Of a stretch of DNA of 64,000 nucleotides, positions 32,978 through 42,089 are shown piece by piece. The position numbers were made by a program, and so were the translations under genes. The notes beneath the pieces were generated by a model that was not told the DNA's origin, ran no database searches, and saw only the letters and a list, made by a program, of their open reading frames with translations. Position 1 is the first letter of the stretch; every line of letters starts with the position of its first letter. The stretch is from contig CM059199.1 of NCBI GenBank assembly GCA_030323885.1, forward strand, positions 36,216,590-36,280,589, read 5' to 3'. This stretch comes from Branchipolynoe longqiensis. Taxonomy: Eukaryota; Annelida; Polychaeta; Phyllodocida; Polynoidae.

Positions 32978-33308
32978 CTTGTTTGTTGTTGTTTCACATC
33001 CCACCAACATCTACGGTTATATCAGGGCGGGTACCGACTTGTGACAGTTCAAAGTCATGGCAACCTTATAGTGCTGCCCCCGTGGGAGACCAGCCCTCTG
33101 GCACCATGACCCGATATCCCACTCAGTCACACTATCCTGATACTATGCAAACCAGTCCTTGCCCTATCCTATTACTGCCTACCACCAGGCTGGGAAGTGA
33201 CAAGTTAAAATAGTATAAGTCGTTCACTTGACTCGGCTAGGATTCTAATCCCAAACCTTCCACATGGGAATCCTGTGCTTTACTGATGAGGCCACCGTGC
33301 CCCGTCCT
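32978..33308 (-). mobile_element. SINE-A, near full length
   Basis: CTTGTTTGTTGTTGTTTCAC tail, full body, and head end GATGAGGCCACCGTGCCCCG. Its B box has decayed to AGGATTCTAATCCC. Confidence 0.75.
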
Positions 33309-33339
33309 GACTTATCGAAGTCATAATAAAGGCACTTAA

Positions 33340-33413
33340 AATCTATTATCACGATCAGCCTAATATATTACATCTCACTAAAATCGCTGCAACTCAAAAC
33401 CATCGGACTATGG
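33340..33413 (-). mobile_element. MITE-B terminal fragment
   Basis: TATATTACATCTCACTAAAA then CAACTCAAAACCATCGGACTA, the reversed left end of the element. Confidence 0.55.
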
Positions 33414-33727
33414 GAATTTGACCTCAAATGCAAAAGGTCCCCGATTAGTTTATGGCTGGTGTCATTGGCGATTTAAGATACAGTTAATGGACTCCCTGGA
33501 CACAATGACCCCCCACCCCCTCCCCACCCCACCCCGCCCTCCCCCCTTTCCCCGACACACCGGGTATTGAGAACCCTCCACATGCACTAATGTCCACCGG
33601 ATGTGCAATGCGCGTTCTGACGTTAGGGTTCACACGGTGGCGAGACTATACCTGACTGTTTCGTGAATGAGTGAGTCTATGTGGGAAAGCATCCATTACG
33701 CGCAAATAGATAATGGTAGGAAGTCAG
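33414..33727. other. Unassigned, with C-rich patch
   Basis: 33505-33555 is a CCCCACCCC-rich patch. Nothing else recognisable. Confidence 0.4.
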
Positions 33728-34190
33728 AACAAGGTGGCCGAATGAGTTGAGTGCTTGTTTCTGTGTGACACATTGTGGGATTTGAACCCAGCGTGAGCAA
33801 ATCTTGGTGAATCACACCGATGACTTTTACTTTTATACTTGAAAAGTTCAGGTGCAAATGGCAATCCAAAAACTGGGATCAACATTGGAATCAAACCATC
33901 AAAAAGGTAATTTTTATACATTTCTACGTTTTTGTTCATTGCTCCATAATCATGACATCACAAGAAAAGTGGAATTAGTGAGAATCAAAATTATTTTCAG
34001 GTAAAGATCTGTTATTTTAATTACATTTTTGGATTGGGGTGTATGTGGGTTTTGCACCTGAACTCTTCACTTGTCGCTACCAAGCATGCTGCTCTGCATT
34101 ACTAGGATCGGGAAAGTTTAAGTGGAATGAGGATGACCAATTGTCTGTGATTGAAATGTCCCCTGCTTAATCAAGGAATGTAATAATACA
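33728..34190 (+). mobile_element. SINE-A2 interrupted by MITE-A
   Basis: The head (AAGGTGGCCGAATGAGTTGA; GATTTGAACCC) runs to TTTTATACTT at 33840 and resumes at 34069 with ACTTGTCGCTACC. The alternative tail follows: GTGGAATGAGGATGACCAATT and GCTTAATCAAGGAATGTAA. Confidence 0.8.
33841..34068. mobile_element. MITE-A nested in SINE-A2
   Basis: GAAAAGTTCAGGTGCAAATG to TTTGCACCTGAACTCTTC. ACTT precedes and follows it (33837-33840, 34069-34072), and removing the element restores the SINE sequence. This gives a clean 4-bp target duplication. Confidence 0.88.
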
Positions 34191-34274
34191 ATTAAAAACA
34201 AGAATGAGCACTTGTTATATATTCATGTGCCAGTCAATCGTGTATCTGGTTCCTGGTCCCGTTTTATTTTTTTT

Positions 34275-34505
34275 TTTTGGTCCATTAGTTTTTTAAGCAG
34301 GGGAAATTTCAATCGTGAACGATTGGTCTTCCTCATTCCACTGCTCCGTGCCCTATCCTAATAATGCTGAGCACCTGGCTAGGAAGCGACAAGTATCAAT
34401 TTTTAAGTCATTGGTTTGACTCGACCAGGGTTCGAAACCACGACCCCATGATCCACCAAACACGGGAGACGGACGTTCTAACTCATTCGGCAATCCCATC
34501 TGGTT
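34275..34505 (-). mobile_element. SINE-A2
   Basis: TTGGTCCATTAGTTTTTTAAGC tail, TCTTCCTCATTCCACTGC, intact body, head GACTCGACCAGGGTTCGAAAC and TTCGGCAATCCCATCTGG. Confidence 0.8.
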
Positions 34506-34971
34506 GAGGACTTTTTAAAATTTATTCATAATTCTTTCAACAATTGTTCACAATCATGAATCAACAATAGCTGGACCACCAGCACCTCAGTATTGACAAA
34601 ATAATTCCATCAGAGGAAATCAAAATTATCCCCAAAAATGGAAACTTTAAAAGATTTGGATTCATTGATGTTACAATGACATCGCAATTCGATTTCGGCT
34701 TCATACTAACTTTCAATATCGAATCGCGGTAACTTGGACGAATTGTCTCACATTGCCCGTTGGGATCTCTTCCGTAAGGCATGTCCCTGGAGGACCTGCA
34801 CTTGTATCGTTCACTTTGCCCCATTAGGGTGTGTCATTACGTGTGGTATGAAAGCTACGTAGATAGATGAAAGCAGCAATGTTCTCCTACCAAAGCCTTT
34901 GGCAAGATTTGATGCTGTGTACTCAACTCAGGTAGTGATGTACTCAGTAGACACTCATTACTGCAAAGCTT
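34506..34971. other. Unassigned intergenic sequence
   Basis: No recognisable repeat or gene; the 87-codon minus frame at 34561-34824 has no motif. Confidence 0.4.
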
Positions 34972-35325
34972 GTTTGTTTTTGTTTTACTTCCTAGCAACA
35001 TCTATGGTCATATCAGGACGGGTACCGACTTGTGACAGTGCGCACTCATGGTGACTTTATAGTTCTGCCCCACTCGGGAGACCAGGCAACCCACACCATG
35101 ACCTGATATCCCACTCAGTCACATTATCCTGACAGTGTGCCAAACCAGTCCTTCCCCTATCCTAGTAATGCCAAGCGCCAGGCTAGGAAGCGACAAGTAT
35201 CAATTATTACGTCATCGGTTTGACTCGACCAGGGTTCGGACCCACAAACCCATGGGTTCGGATTCCCCAATCTCCCAAAACAGGAGACGGACGCTCAACT
35301 CATTCGGCCACCCCGTCTGGTTTTG
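34972..35325 (-). mobile_element. SINE-A, full length
   Basis: AAGCTTGTTTGTTTTTGTTTTACTTCC as tail, complete body, then doubled B-box region (GGGTTCGGACCC and GGGTTCGGATTCC) and TTCGGCCACCCCGTCTGG. Confidence 0.85.
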
Positions 35326-35360
35326 CTGCAAAGAAGAAATATTAAATCATGGAACTTTTC

Positions 35361-35520
35361 ACTCTTGAAGCCTATTCTGGTCCAGCATTTTACTATGCCT
35401 ACTAACATTACTTTGTCATGTATTCATTTAAATATCTCCAAAATAAACCTGACCTAATCAAAGTTACCTCCAGCTAATGTATTATAGCATATAATGATCA
35501 ACCTACTTATGAATTATATG
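35361..35520 (-). mobile_element. MITE-B, diverged partial
   Basis: TCTTGAAGCCTATTCTGG, CATTTAAATATCTCCAAAAT, AATCAAAGTTACCTCCAGC and CATATAATGATCAACCTAC keep the reversed order. Ends not preserved. Confidence 0.6.
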
Positions 35521-35698
35521 TAAAACCTAAATATATCTAACAAGAAATACAGCAGAAACGACCAACTATACAAGTTAAAGTTGAAAGCATCCATGCAAGC
35601 ACAAATAAATAAGAATGCACCACACCTGCTTTACCAGGTTTCCCCCAATGCTGAATGACACCAGCCCGATTTGGACAATTACCGAACCATGGAACTGG

Positions 35699-35772
35699 GA
35701 CCGGAAGTGAGAACCGGAAGTGAAGACCGGAAGTGAGGACCGGAAGTGAGGACCGGAAGTGAGGACCGGAAG
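35699..35772 (+). repeat. 13-bp minisatellite of ETS-type sites
   Basis: CCGGAAG starts at 35701, 35714, 35727, 35740, 35753 and 35766, an exact 13-base period. The unit ACCGGAAGTGAGG contains the consensus for ETS/GABP transcription factors. GACATGGCGTCC, which resembles a YY1 site, follows at about 35782. Factor binding is inference; the periodicity is directly seen. Confidence 0.85.
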
Positions 35773-35879
35773 GGTCGTCCGGACATGGCGTCCGTAGGGA
35801 CACCGCATGGTGCTCGGTGACAGTGTACGGGTCTACTAACTCGTCAGACAGGAGTACCAATAGAATTAGGAAATATAAT

Positions 35880-36205
35880 TGGTTTCTTGGGCTTTATAAC
35901 GTCATGACAACATCCAACGTCATAATAGCAGGATGGGTATCGATGTGCGATAGTGCGCACTCATGCAAACTGCGGCACTGGGAGACCAGGACACTGGCAC
36001 CAGGACCCAATTTCCCACTCAGTCATCTTATCCTGATACTGGAACATGCAGTCCTCCCCCGTATGCTGGTAATGCCGATTGACAGGCTAGGTAGTGACAA
36101 GTATCAATTTTGTATGTCATTGGTTTTACTTGCCCGATTTTCGACCTCCTGACCTGCCTCAGGGGAAGTCTGCACTTTCACCCATTCGCCCACCACATCA
36201 GGTGT
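35880..36205 (-). mobile_element. SINE-A, near full length
   Basis: TTATAACGTCATGACAACATCC tail, then CTCAGTCATCTTATCCTGA. The head has decayed to CCATTCGCCCACCACATCAGG. Confidence 0.7.
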
Positions 36206-36255
36206 AGGTAATATAGAGTGGTATGCTTGAGTGCACTTAACGTTTTGTTGATTTC

Positions 36256-36475
36256 TGTTGTTGTTGGGTACATTAGTTGATTAAGCAGGGGAAATTTAAA
36301 TCACAGATGATTGGTCTTCCTCATTCCACTGCTCCTTGCCTTATCCTAAGAATACCAAGTGCTCAGCTAGGAAGCGACAAGTATCAATCTTTATGTCATT
36401 GGTTTGACTCGACCAGGGTTCAAACCCATGATCTATCAACACGGGGGACGGACGCTTCAGCACATCCTATAGGAT
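36256..36475 (-). mobile_element. SINE-A2
   Basis: GTTGTTGTTGGGTACATTAG tail, GATTAAGCAGGGGAAATTT, TCTTCCTCATTCCACTGC and GACTCGACCAGGGTTCAAACC. The outer head is lost. Confidence 0.8.
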
Positions 36476-36489
36476 GGGATGTTAATTAA

Positions 36490-36836
36490 AGTTGCATAGT
36501 CCAATTGTTTTAAATTTCTGTATTTTTTCTGAGATAAATATATTAGATCAATCACTAGTGTCTACTTTACATTAGCTCAAAGTTACTTATATTTTAAATG
36601 GTAAACTTTTGAGATATTTTGAGTGCAAACATGGAAGATTAGTTTTGGCAAGCTTACCCAAACTCTGACACCATAGACTTCTGCAGTAACAGGTTCTGTT
36701 ACCTTGACCCAGTATTGCCCTCTATGCAGAAACACATGCTTAATAAGTGCATCAGTATCTAAATTAGATATGTAAAATCAAATCTAGATAATTGGTTTGG
36801 TTTTGAAAATGTGATATTTTATCGGACTATGCAGCT
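36490..36836 (+). mobile_element. MITE-B, intact with TTAA duplication
   Basis: 347 bp, the same length as the copy at 1394. It starts AGTTGCATAGTCCAATTG and ends TATCGGACTATGCAGCT. TTAA lies on both sides (36486-36489, 36837-36840). Confidence 0.85.
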
Positions 36837-36979
36837 TTAAGATGCATTTTTACTTTTGTAATGTCATCAATTATGATTGGAAACTTCCGAACGCGGGCAA
36901 TTACCCTTCTCAATTCCACTGATGCTTCCCCTGTGCATGTCATGCATGGTGTCAGGGTAGACAGGTATATTTTTGAATT

Positions 36980-37290
36980 GTCCAATGGCTTTGAACAGAA
37001 GTTCTTTTCTGAGATAAAAATATTCGGTTAGCTGCTATAGTCTATCTTACTTTAATTTGAAGTAATTTTGCATTAACATGACTAACATAGAAGGGATTTG
37101 AATTGGACACATGAACAATAAATGTTGGCATGATTGTAGGCTTCAGGCGTAACACAATTTTGTATTACATTGAATTATTATGCCCTTTTATGCAGCAACA
37201 CACTCTTAACAAGTTCAACAATATATGTTGGATCTGTATATTTAAATCTAGATAAGTGTTCTGCTTTTGGAAATGCTATGCTTGAAGTCA
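36980..37290 (+). mobile_element. MITE-B, strongly diverged
   Basis: TTCTGAGATAAAAATATTCGG, TACTTTAATTTGAAGTAATTT, CTTCAGGCGTAACAC and TTTGGAAATGCTATGCTTGA keep the element order. Termini not recognisable. Confidence 0.55.
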
Positions 37291-37499
37291 GGTTTATTGG
37301 ACCAAAGTTGAACTGCATGTTTTCTGGTGTCTTGATCTGCCATATGACAAACGGTCACTCAACTTATTTGACCATCCTATATGGTTGCCGCTGACAATTG
37401 GAATATCTGGTGAGAAATTTGATATATATATATTGCTATATATAAATATTCCTATATAGCCTACAGCATCATGTCCATACACTGAGAAACTGAAAAGGA

Positions 37500-37798
37500 A
37501 AGTTGGTTTTATTTACCAACGCCTCTAGAGCACATTTATTTTCATCATCACCTATTAGACCTCAAACATATCGTCATTCTGACATATTTCTTTGTGTAGG
37601 AAACCCGCTGCTGCCATATAGGCTACTCTTTCCAATAAGCGGCAATGGGTCTTTTATATGCACTTTCCCACATACAGGACAGCAGATACCACAGCCTTTG
37701 ATGAACCAGTTGTTGACCACATGTTGGAACCGAAAATGGCCCAATCTGCAAATCGGTCCACTGAGCAGGATCGATCGGATGACCCACACTTTCACAGG
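37500..37798 (-). mobile_element. SINE-B, headless
   Basis: AAAGTTGGTTTTATTTACCAAC through GGACAGCAGATACCACAGCC to GATGACCCACACTTTCACAGG, where it switches directly into SINE-A sequence. Confidence 0.78.
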
Positions 37799-37950
37799 TC
37801 CTTGCCCTATCGTATTAATGCCGAGTGCCAGGCTAGGAAGCAACACGTATCAATTTTAAAGTCATTGGTTTGACTTGACCGGGAACCGAACTCCCGACCG
37901 TCCGCACACGAAACCCGCGCTCTACCGATTATGCCACCGCGCCCAGTTTG
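37799..37950 (-). mobile_element. SINE-A head half fused to SINE-B
   Basis: TCCTTGCCCTATCGTATTAATG to TTATGCCACCGCGCCCAGTTT. The fusion point replaces the SINE-B head with a SINE-A head in the same orientation, producing a hybrid that could have been one mobile unit. Confidence 0.7.
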
Positions 37951-38331
37951 GAAACTAGGTGGCATGTCAGTACTGTTGGCACCCTAGCATTGTCGCTAGA
38001 TGGCAGCAGTTTAATTATCCATAGGAAGGCTATGCCGTCGGTCCCGCCTATCCAATTACCCATGTGTTATAAACATGAATAATGTAACTATTGATGATAT
38101 GGTGTCGATGCTTAATTTTTTACCATATTTGTTGTCGGTGATTTGTTTGTAAGTGAGTCCCCGGAGAGAGCAGGTGTTGGCGAGTTGTTTGTAAGTGAGG
38201 CCTAGGCGAGCAGCAGGCACCGTCATGGCTGGTTACCGGAAGCATGTAGCGTTTGTCTCCCAGCGTCCCACCGGTGAAGACACGCAACATGGAACGCCTC
38301 GTGTAACCTCGGTCAGCCTCATTGGCAGACG
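37951..38331. other. Unassigned intergenic sequence
   Basis: GAGTGAGTCCCCGGAGAG-like repeats of about 38 bp (GGCGAGTTGTTTGTAAGTGAG near 38175 and a partner near 38143) are the only structure seen. Confidence 0.4.
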
Positions 38332-39338
38332 TTCAGTTGGTTGGTTTTCGGGGTTTTGCATATCGGCAACATTTGAGGTCATTTCAGGACGGGTGCCGAC
38401 TTGGGGGAGTACGCACTCATGGTGACTTTATAGGGTGTGGTTGGTTGTTGATTTACGTCCTGGCAACGTCTAAGGTAATATCAGGATGGGGTACTGACTT
38501 GTGACAGTGCGCATTTATGGCGACTTCATAGTGGTTGGTTGGTTGTTGATTTATGTCCTTGCAACATTTAAGGTTATTTCAGGATGGGTACTGACTTGTG
38601 ACAGTGCGCACTCATCACGATTTTATACTGGTTGGTTGGTTGGTTGTTGTTTTACGTCCTGGCAGCATCTAAGGTCATAACTGGACGGCAACTGACTTGT
38701 GACAGTGCGCACTCATGGCGACTTTACAGTGCTGCCCCACTGGGAAACCAGGCCACCAGCACCAGGACGTGATATCCATCCCACTAAGTCACATTATCTT
38801 CACACTGAGGCAATCAGTCATTGCTTAATCCTATTGATCTGTAATGCCGAGTGTCTGGCTAGGAAATTTTGTTTTATTTAACAAGATCTCCGGAGCACAT
38901 TGATATTTACCATCAGCTATTGGACGTCAAACATAGTCATTCTGACATATTTATTTGGAGGATACCAGCTGCCACCACATAGGCTACTCTTTCCGATAAG
39001 CAGCAAGGGGTCTTTTCTATGCACTTTCCCACAGATAGGACCACACATACCACATCCTTTGATGAACCAGTTTTGGACCTCTGGTTGGAACGGAAAATAA
39101 CCCAAACTGTAAATGGGTCCACTCAGCAGGATCGATCGGATGGCCCACACCTTCACAGGTAGGCACTACTGCCTGAGCTACTCCCCCTCCCTGTGCCTAT
39201 CTAGGAAGCGACAAGTATCAATTTTTAAGCCATTGCTTTGACTCAAGCCCGGGTTCGAACCCATGGGTTCGAATCCCATTATCTACGAAAACGGGAGACG
39301 GACACTCAACTCATTCGGCCATCCCCGTCTGGTACAAA
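38332..39338 (-). mobile_element. SINE-A with tail segment present four times
   Basis: Four consecutive copies of the roughly 100-bp tail-to-body segment start near 38332, 38432, 38532 and 38632. Each runs from GGTTGGTTGTTG and a TTTACGTCCTGGCAAC-like tail to the CTCATGGCGACTTTATAG block. The body and head then follow once, interrupted by a SINE-B; the head ends TTCGGCCATCCCCGTCTGG. It is a tandem amplification of the 3' part. Confidence 0.85.
38866..39192 (-). mobile_element. SINE-B inserted in SINE-A
   Basis: Flanked by GTGTCTGGCTAGGAA (38851-38865) and GTGCCTATCTAGGAA (39193-39207), a diverged 15-bp target duplication within SINE-A. The head end reads GCCTGAGCTACTCCCCCTCC. Confidence 0.85.
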
Positions 39339-39438
39339 GGTTGAGCACCATGGCACAGAGTAACTAGGGTTTGAGGTTCTAGTAACACGTCAGAGTTTGT
39401 GGGGATTCACGTCCAATCCCGATCCGAGATCAGATCAA

Positions 39439-39948
39439 GTCCGGTGATGCAGTTTCAGCCACCCGCCAGTTTCCGCCGCCCGCATAGACTCAAACTCAAG
39501 GCATTGTCAATGGTCGTGAGCAATCTACATACAGAAAATACAGAAACAATTTAATATCCCTAAAACCATACCACCTATTAACAAATCGCTTGGTACACAT
39601 ATAGAAAACATCTTTACCAAAAAGATTATATTCAATTTATAAGGTTAGGGTTCTTGATTTCTATTAATTTTGAATAAAACTAAGGTTTTGCAATGCGCGT
39701 ACCGTCAACCTCAAGGCATTGTCAATGGTCGTGAGCAATCTTCATACAGAAAATACAGGAAAAGTGAAATATCTCTTAAACCACACCACCTAGAAACAAA
39801 TCGCTTGGTACGCATATAGAAAACATCTTTACCAAAAACATTATATTAAATTTATAAGGTTAGTGATGATGCTGTTAGATTTTGACGCATGCGCATGAAA
39901 CTGAAAGGCAGCTGAAATTGACCGGGAGCTGAAACTGCGACACCGGCA
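39439..39948. mobile_element. MITE-C with duplicated interior
   Basis: The termini GTCCGGTGATGCAGTTTCAGCC and GCTGAAACTGCGACACCGGC are inverted. The interior unit of about 157 bp (CTCAAGGCATTGTCAATGG to TTTATAAGGTTAG) occurs twice, at about 39495-39652 and 39710-39867. The copy at 57832 has it once. Confidence 0.75.
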
Positions 39949-40065
39949 CAGAACTACTTGATTCTGAATATGCACTGAGGCTGGCGCTCAACAGAATTGG
40001 CGACACAGTCTGGTTGTAATTGAAAATTTGGATAACTGGATAGAAGATCATAAAAATAACCACAA

Positions 40066-40308
40066 GAAGAGTTCAGGGGCAAAACTCTGTAAACGGCAAT
40101 CCAAAAGTGTAGATAAACATTGGAATCAAACCTTCAAAAAGTATATATTTTTGCATTGCTCCATAAACTTTTTTGTTCGTTGCTCCATAATCATGTCATT
40201 GAATGAAAAGTAAAATAGGTGAGAATTAATATTATTTTCAGGTAAAAATCTGTTATTTTAATAACATTTTTGGATTGACGCTTACATAGTTTTGCGCCTG
40301 AACTCTTC
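40066..40308. mobile_element. MITE-A
   Basis: GAAGAGTTCAGGGGCAAAAC to TTTTGCGCCTGAACTCTTC. The flanks ACAA and ACAT may be a decayed 4-bp duplication. TTTTTGTTCGTTGCTCCATAA is partly repeated inside. Confidence 0.82.
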
Positions 40309-40500
40309 ACATATAGTGCTGCCTCACTGGGATACCAGACCAACTGCAACACTATAGGATACATTGTTTTATGGTCGTTCATATGTGTTTGTTTTTTGTA
40401 TATTAATTGATTGAGTAGGGGAAATTTCAATCACAGATAATTGATTTACTCATTCTACAAGTACACCTCCTTTCCCTACCCTAGTAATCGCAAAGGCCAT
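40309..40500 (-). mobile_element. SINE-A scrap and SINE-A2 tail fragment
   Basis: 40310-40362 (ATAGTGCTGCCTCACTGGG) is a body scrap. 40385-40500 is a SINE-A2 tail (TATATTAATTGATTGAGTAGG) and part of the body. Confidence 0.6.
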
Positions 40501-40503
40501 GCT

Positions 40504-40778
40504 ATGTTCTCTGTAGCGGAGTGGTTAGAGTGTCTGACTTTTCTTTAGGTCAGACGCCTAATCGGAAGGTCAGTGGTTCGATTTCCCATGCCCCCACCTC
40601 TGCCAATTTTGATGTCCACCGCTGTGTATAACTTACAGTGTCATCAAAGGCCAGTTCCTCTCATACCATGTCTATGTGGTGTGGGAGGTTAAAAATCCCT
40701 TGGGTCAGTAAAAGTGTAGGCTCGGGCTTTCTATCGACAAAGTGTCTAATGGTGAAAACAAGTCTATTCGGACATGTC
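40504..40778 (+). mobile_element. SINE-D
   Basis: The tRNA-like head TCTGTAGCGGAGTGGTTAGAG has an A box, a long variable region, and the B box GTGGTTCGATTTCCC, so it resembles a class II (Leu/Ser) tRNA. The body contains CACCGCTGTGTATAACTTAC and TCGGGCTTTCTATCGACAAAG. A reverse copy lies at 56765. Confidence 0.75.
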
Positions 40779-40848
40779 CATGGTATGCAATATAAATCTT
40801 CAAGAAAAAAAAGATTTAGCTAACCCTTATTAACCAGTATTAGACATA

Positions 40849-41026
40849 TAGTAAAACCTTTCTAACCGACCACCTGCACAGATCGACCACGCCCCTATAT
40901 CGATCGCTTTATTTGGGTCCCAACAATACCATTTTAACCATATTCTGACTCTCTAATCCGACCACCTCCTTAAATGGACCAGGTAAAGTGGGTCCCATGG
41001 TCGGTCGATTTAGAGAGGTTGTACTG
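40849..41026 (+). mobile_element. MITE-P (pogo/Tigger-like)
   Basis: TAGTAAAACCTTTCTAACCG on the left, CGATTTAGAGAGGTTGTACTG on the right, TA next to both ends. The interior has ATCGATCGCTTTATTTGGGTC. The best-preserved of three copies. Confidence 0.75.
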
Positions 41027-41325
41027 TATATCAGACACAACGCTAGATCACAGCTACAACCCGCATTCATTGGATTAATTCTAATTGTGATCGGCGATAG
41101 GACCTGCCGCATGGAATGCAGATGCCCTATCGACTAGACCATCCCGTCTGCTGTGCCCATGAGTGAATGATGAGTCGGGGTCATGTGTACTTCGGTAGTG
41201 AAAAAAGCCAGGTCAGTATCGTTATCAGGGCCTTAAGATACCCGACCTGTCCGCCCGTGATCAGCTCTATTTGATCTACCCTTTCAACCGGTCTATTTTT
41301 AGACTGTTGAGATTGTTCTTTATGT

Positions 41326-41904
41326 GAAGAGTTCGGGCACAAAACCACGTAAACGCCAATCCAAAAATGGAGATAAACATTGGAATTAAATCTTCAAAAA
41401 GTTAATTTCTTTATACTCGTACTTTTTTGTTCATTTTTCCATAACCATGTGCTCATATGAAAAGTGGAATTAGTGAAAATTAATATTATTTCCAATTATA
41501 AATATTTTATTTAAAGTTGCATAGTCCGATGGCTTTGAGTTTCTGTCACTTTCTGAGATAAATATAGCAGATTGATCATTATAAGTTCCTTTACTTTAGA
41601 TTGAAATAACTTTTAGTTTAAATGGCTAACATTGGAGTTATTTGAAGTGACAACATGCCAAATTAATTTTGGCAAGCACACCAAAACTCTGATGCCATGC
41701 AGTAACAGGTTCTATTAAATTGACTCCCCATGCCCTTCTATATGACAATAAATGCTTAATAACTCTACCAGTATCTAACATAAATGTGTAGAATCAAATC
41801 TATCTAAGTGTTTTGGTTTTGAAAATTTGATGCTTCATCGGACTATGCAACTTTAAACTACATTTTTGGATTGGCGTTTATGTGTTTTTGCGCCTGAACG
41901 CTTC
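41326..41904. mobile_element. MITE-A interrupted by MITE-B
   Basis: GAAGAGTTCGGGCACAAAAC at the left, TTTTGCGCCTGAACGCTTC at the right. The sequence breaks at ATTTTATTTAA and resumes at ACTACATTTTTGGATTGG, with a MITE-B between. Confidence 0.85.
41515..41852 (+). mobile_element. MITE-B nested in MITE-A
   Basis: AGTTGCATAGTCCGATGGC to CATCGGACTATGCAACT. TTAA on both sides (41511-41514, 41853-41856) corresponds to the single TTAA in uninterrupted MITE-A copies (ATTTTAATTACATTTTTGG), so the target duplication is confirmed by an empty site in the same window. Confidence 0.92.
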
Positions 41905-42089
41905 ATACACATTTAATGTCTTAAGGGTATCATGTGAAGTGTTGAGTTTCTAGTTTTCTTGGCTATTTTAAACATTCCAAACACCCATCAGAGAGTAAAT
42001 CGGAATACCTTGACCATCCATCAAATCTGTTAGGTTTGTGTTTTGGAGTGTGCCAAGGTTAGCATCTTTCTGCTAACAACTTGTGAACC

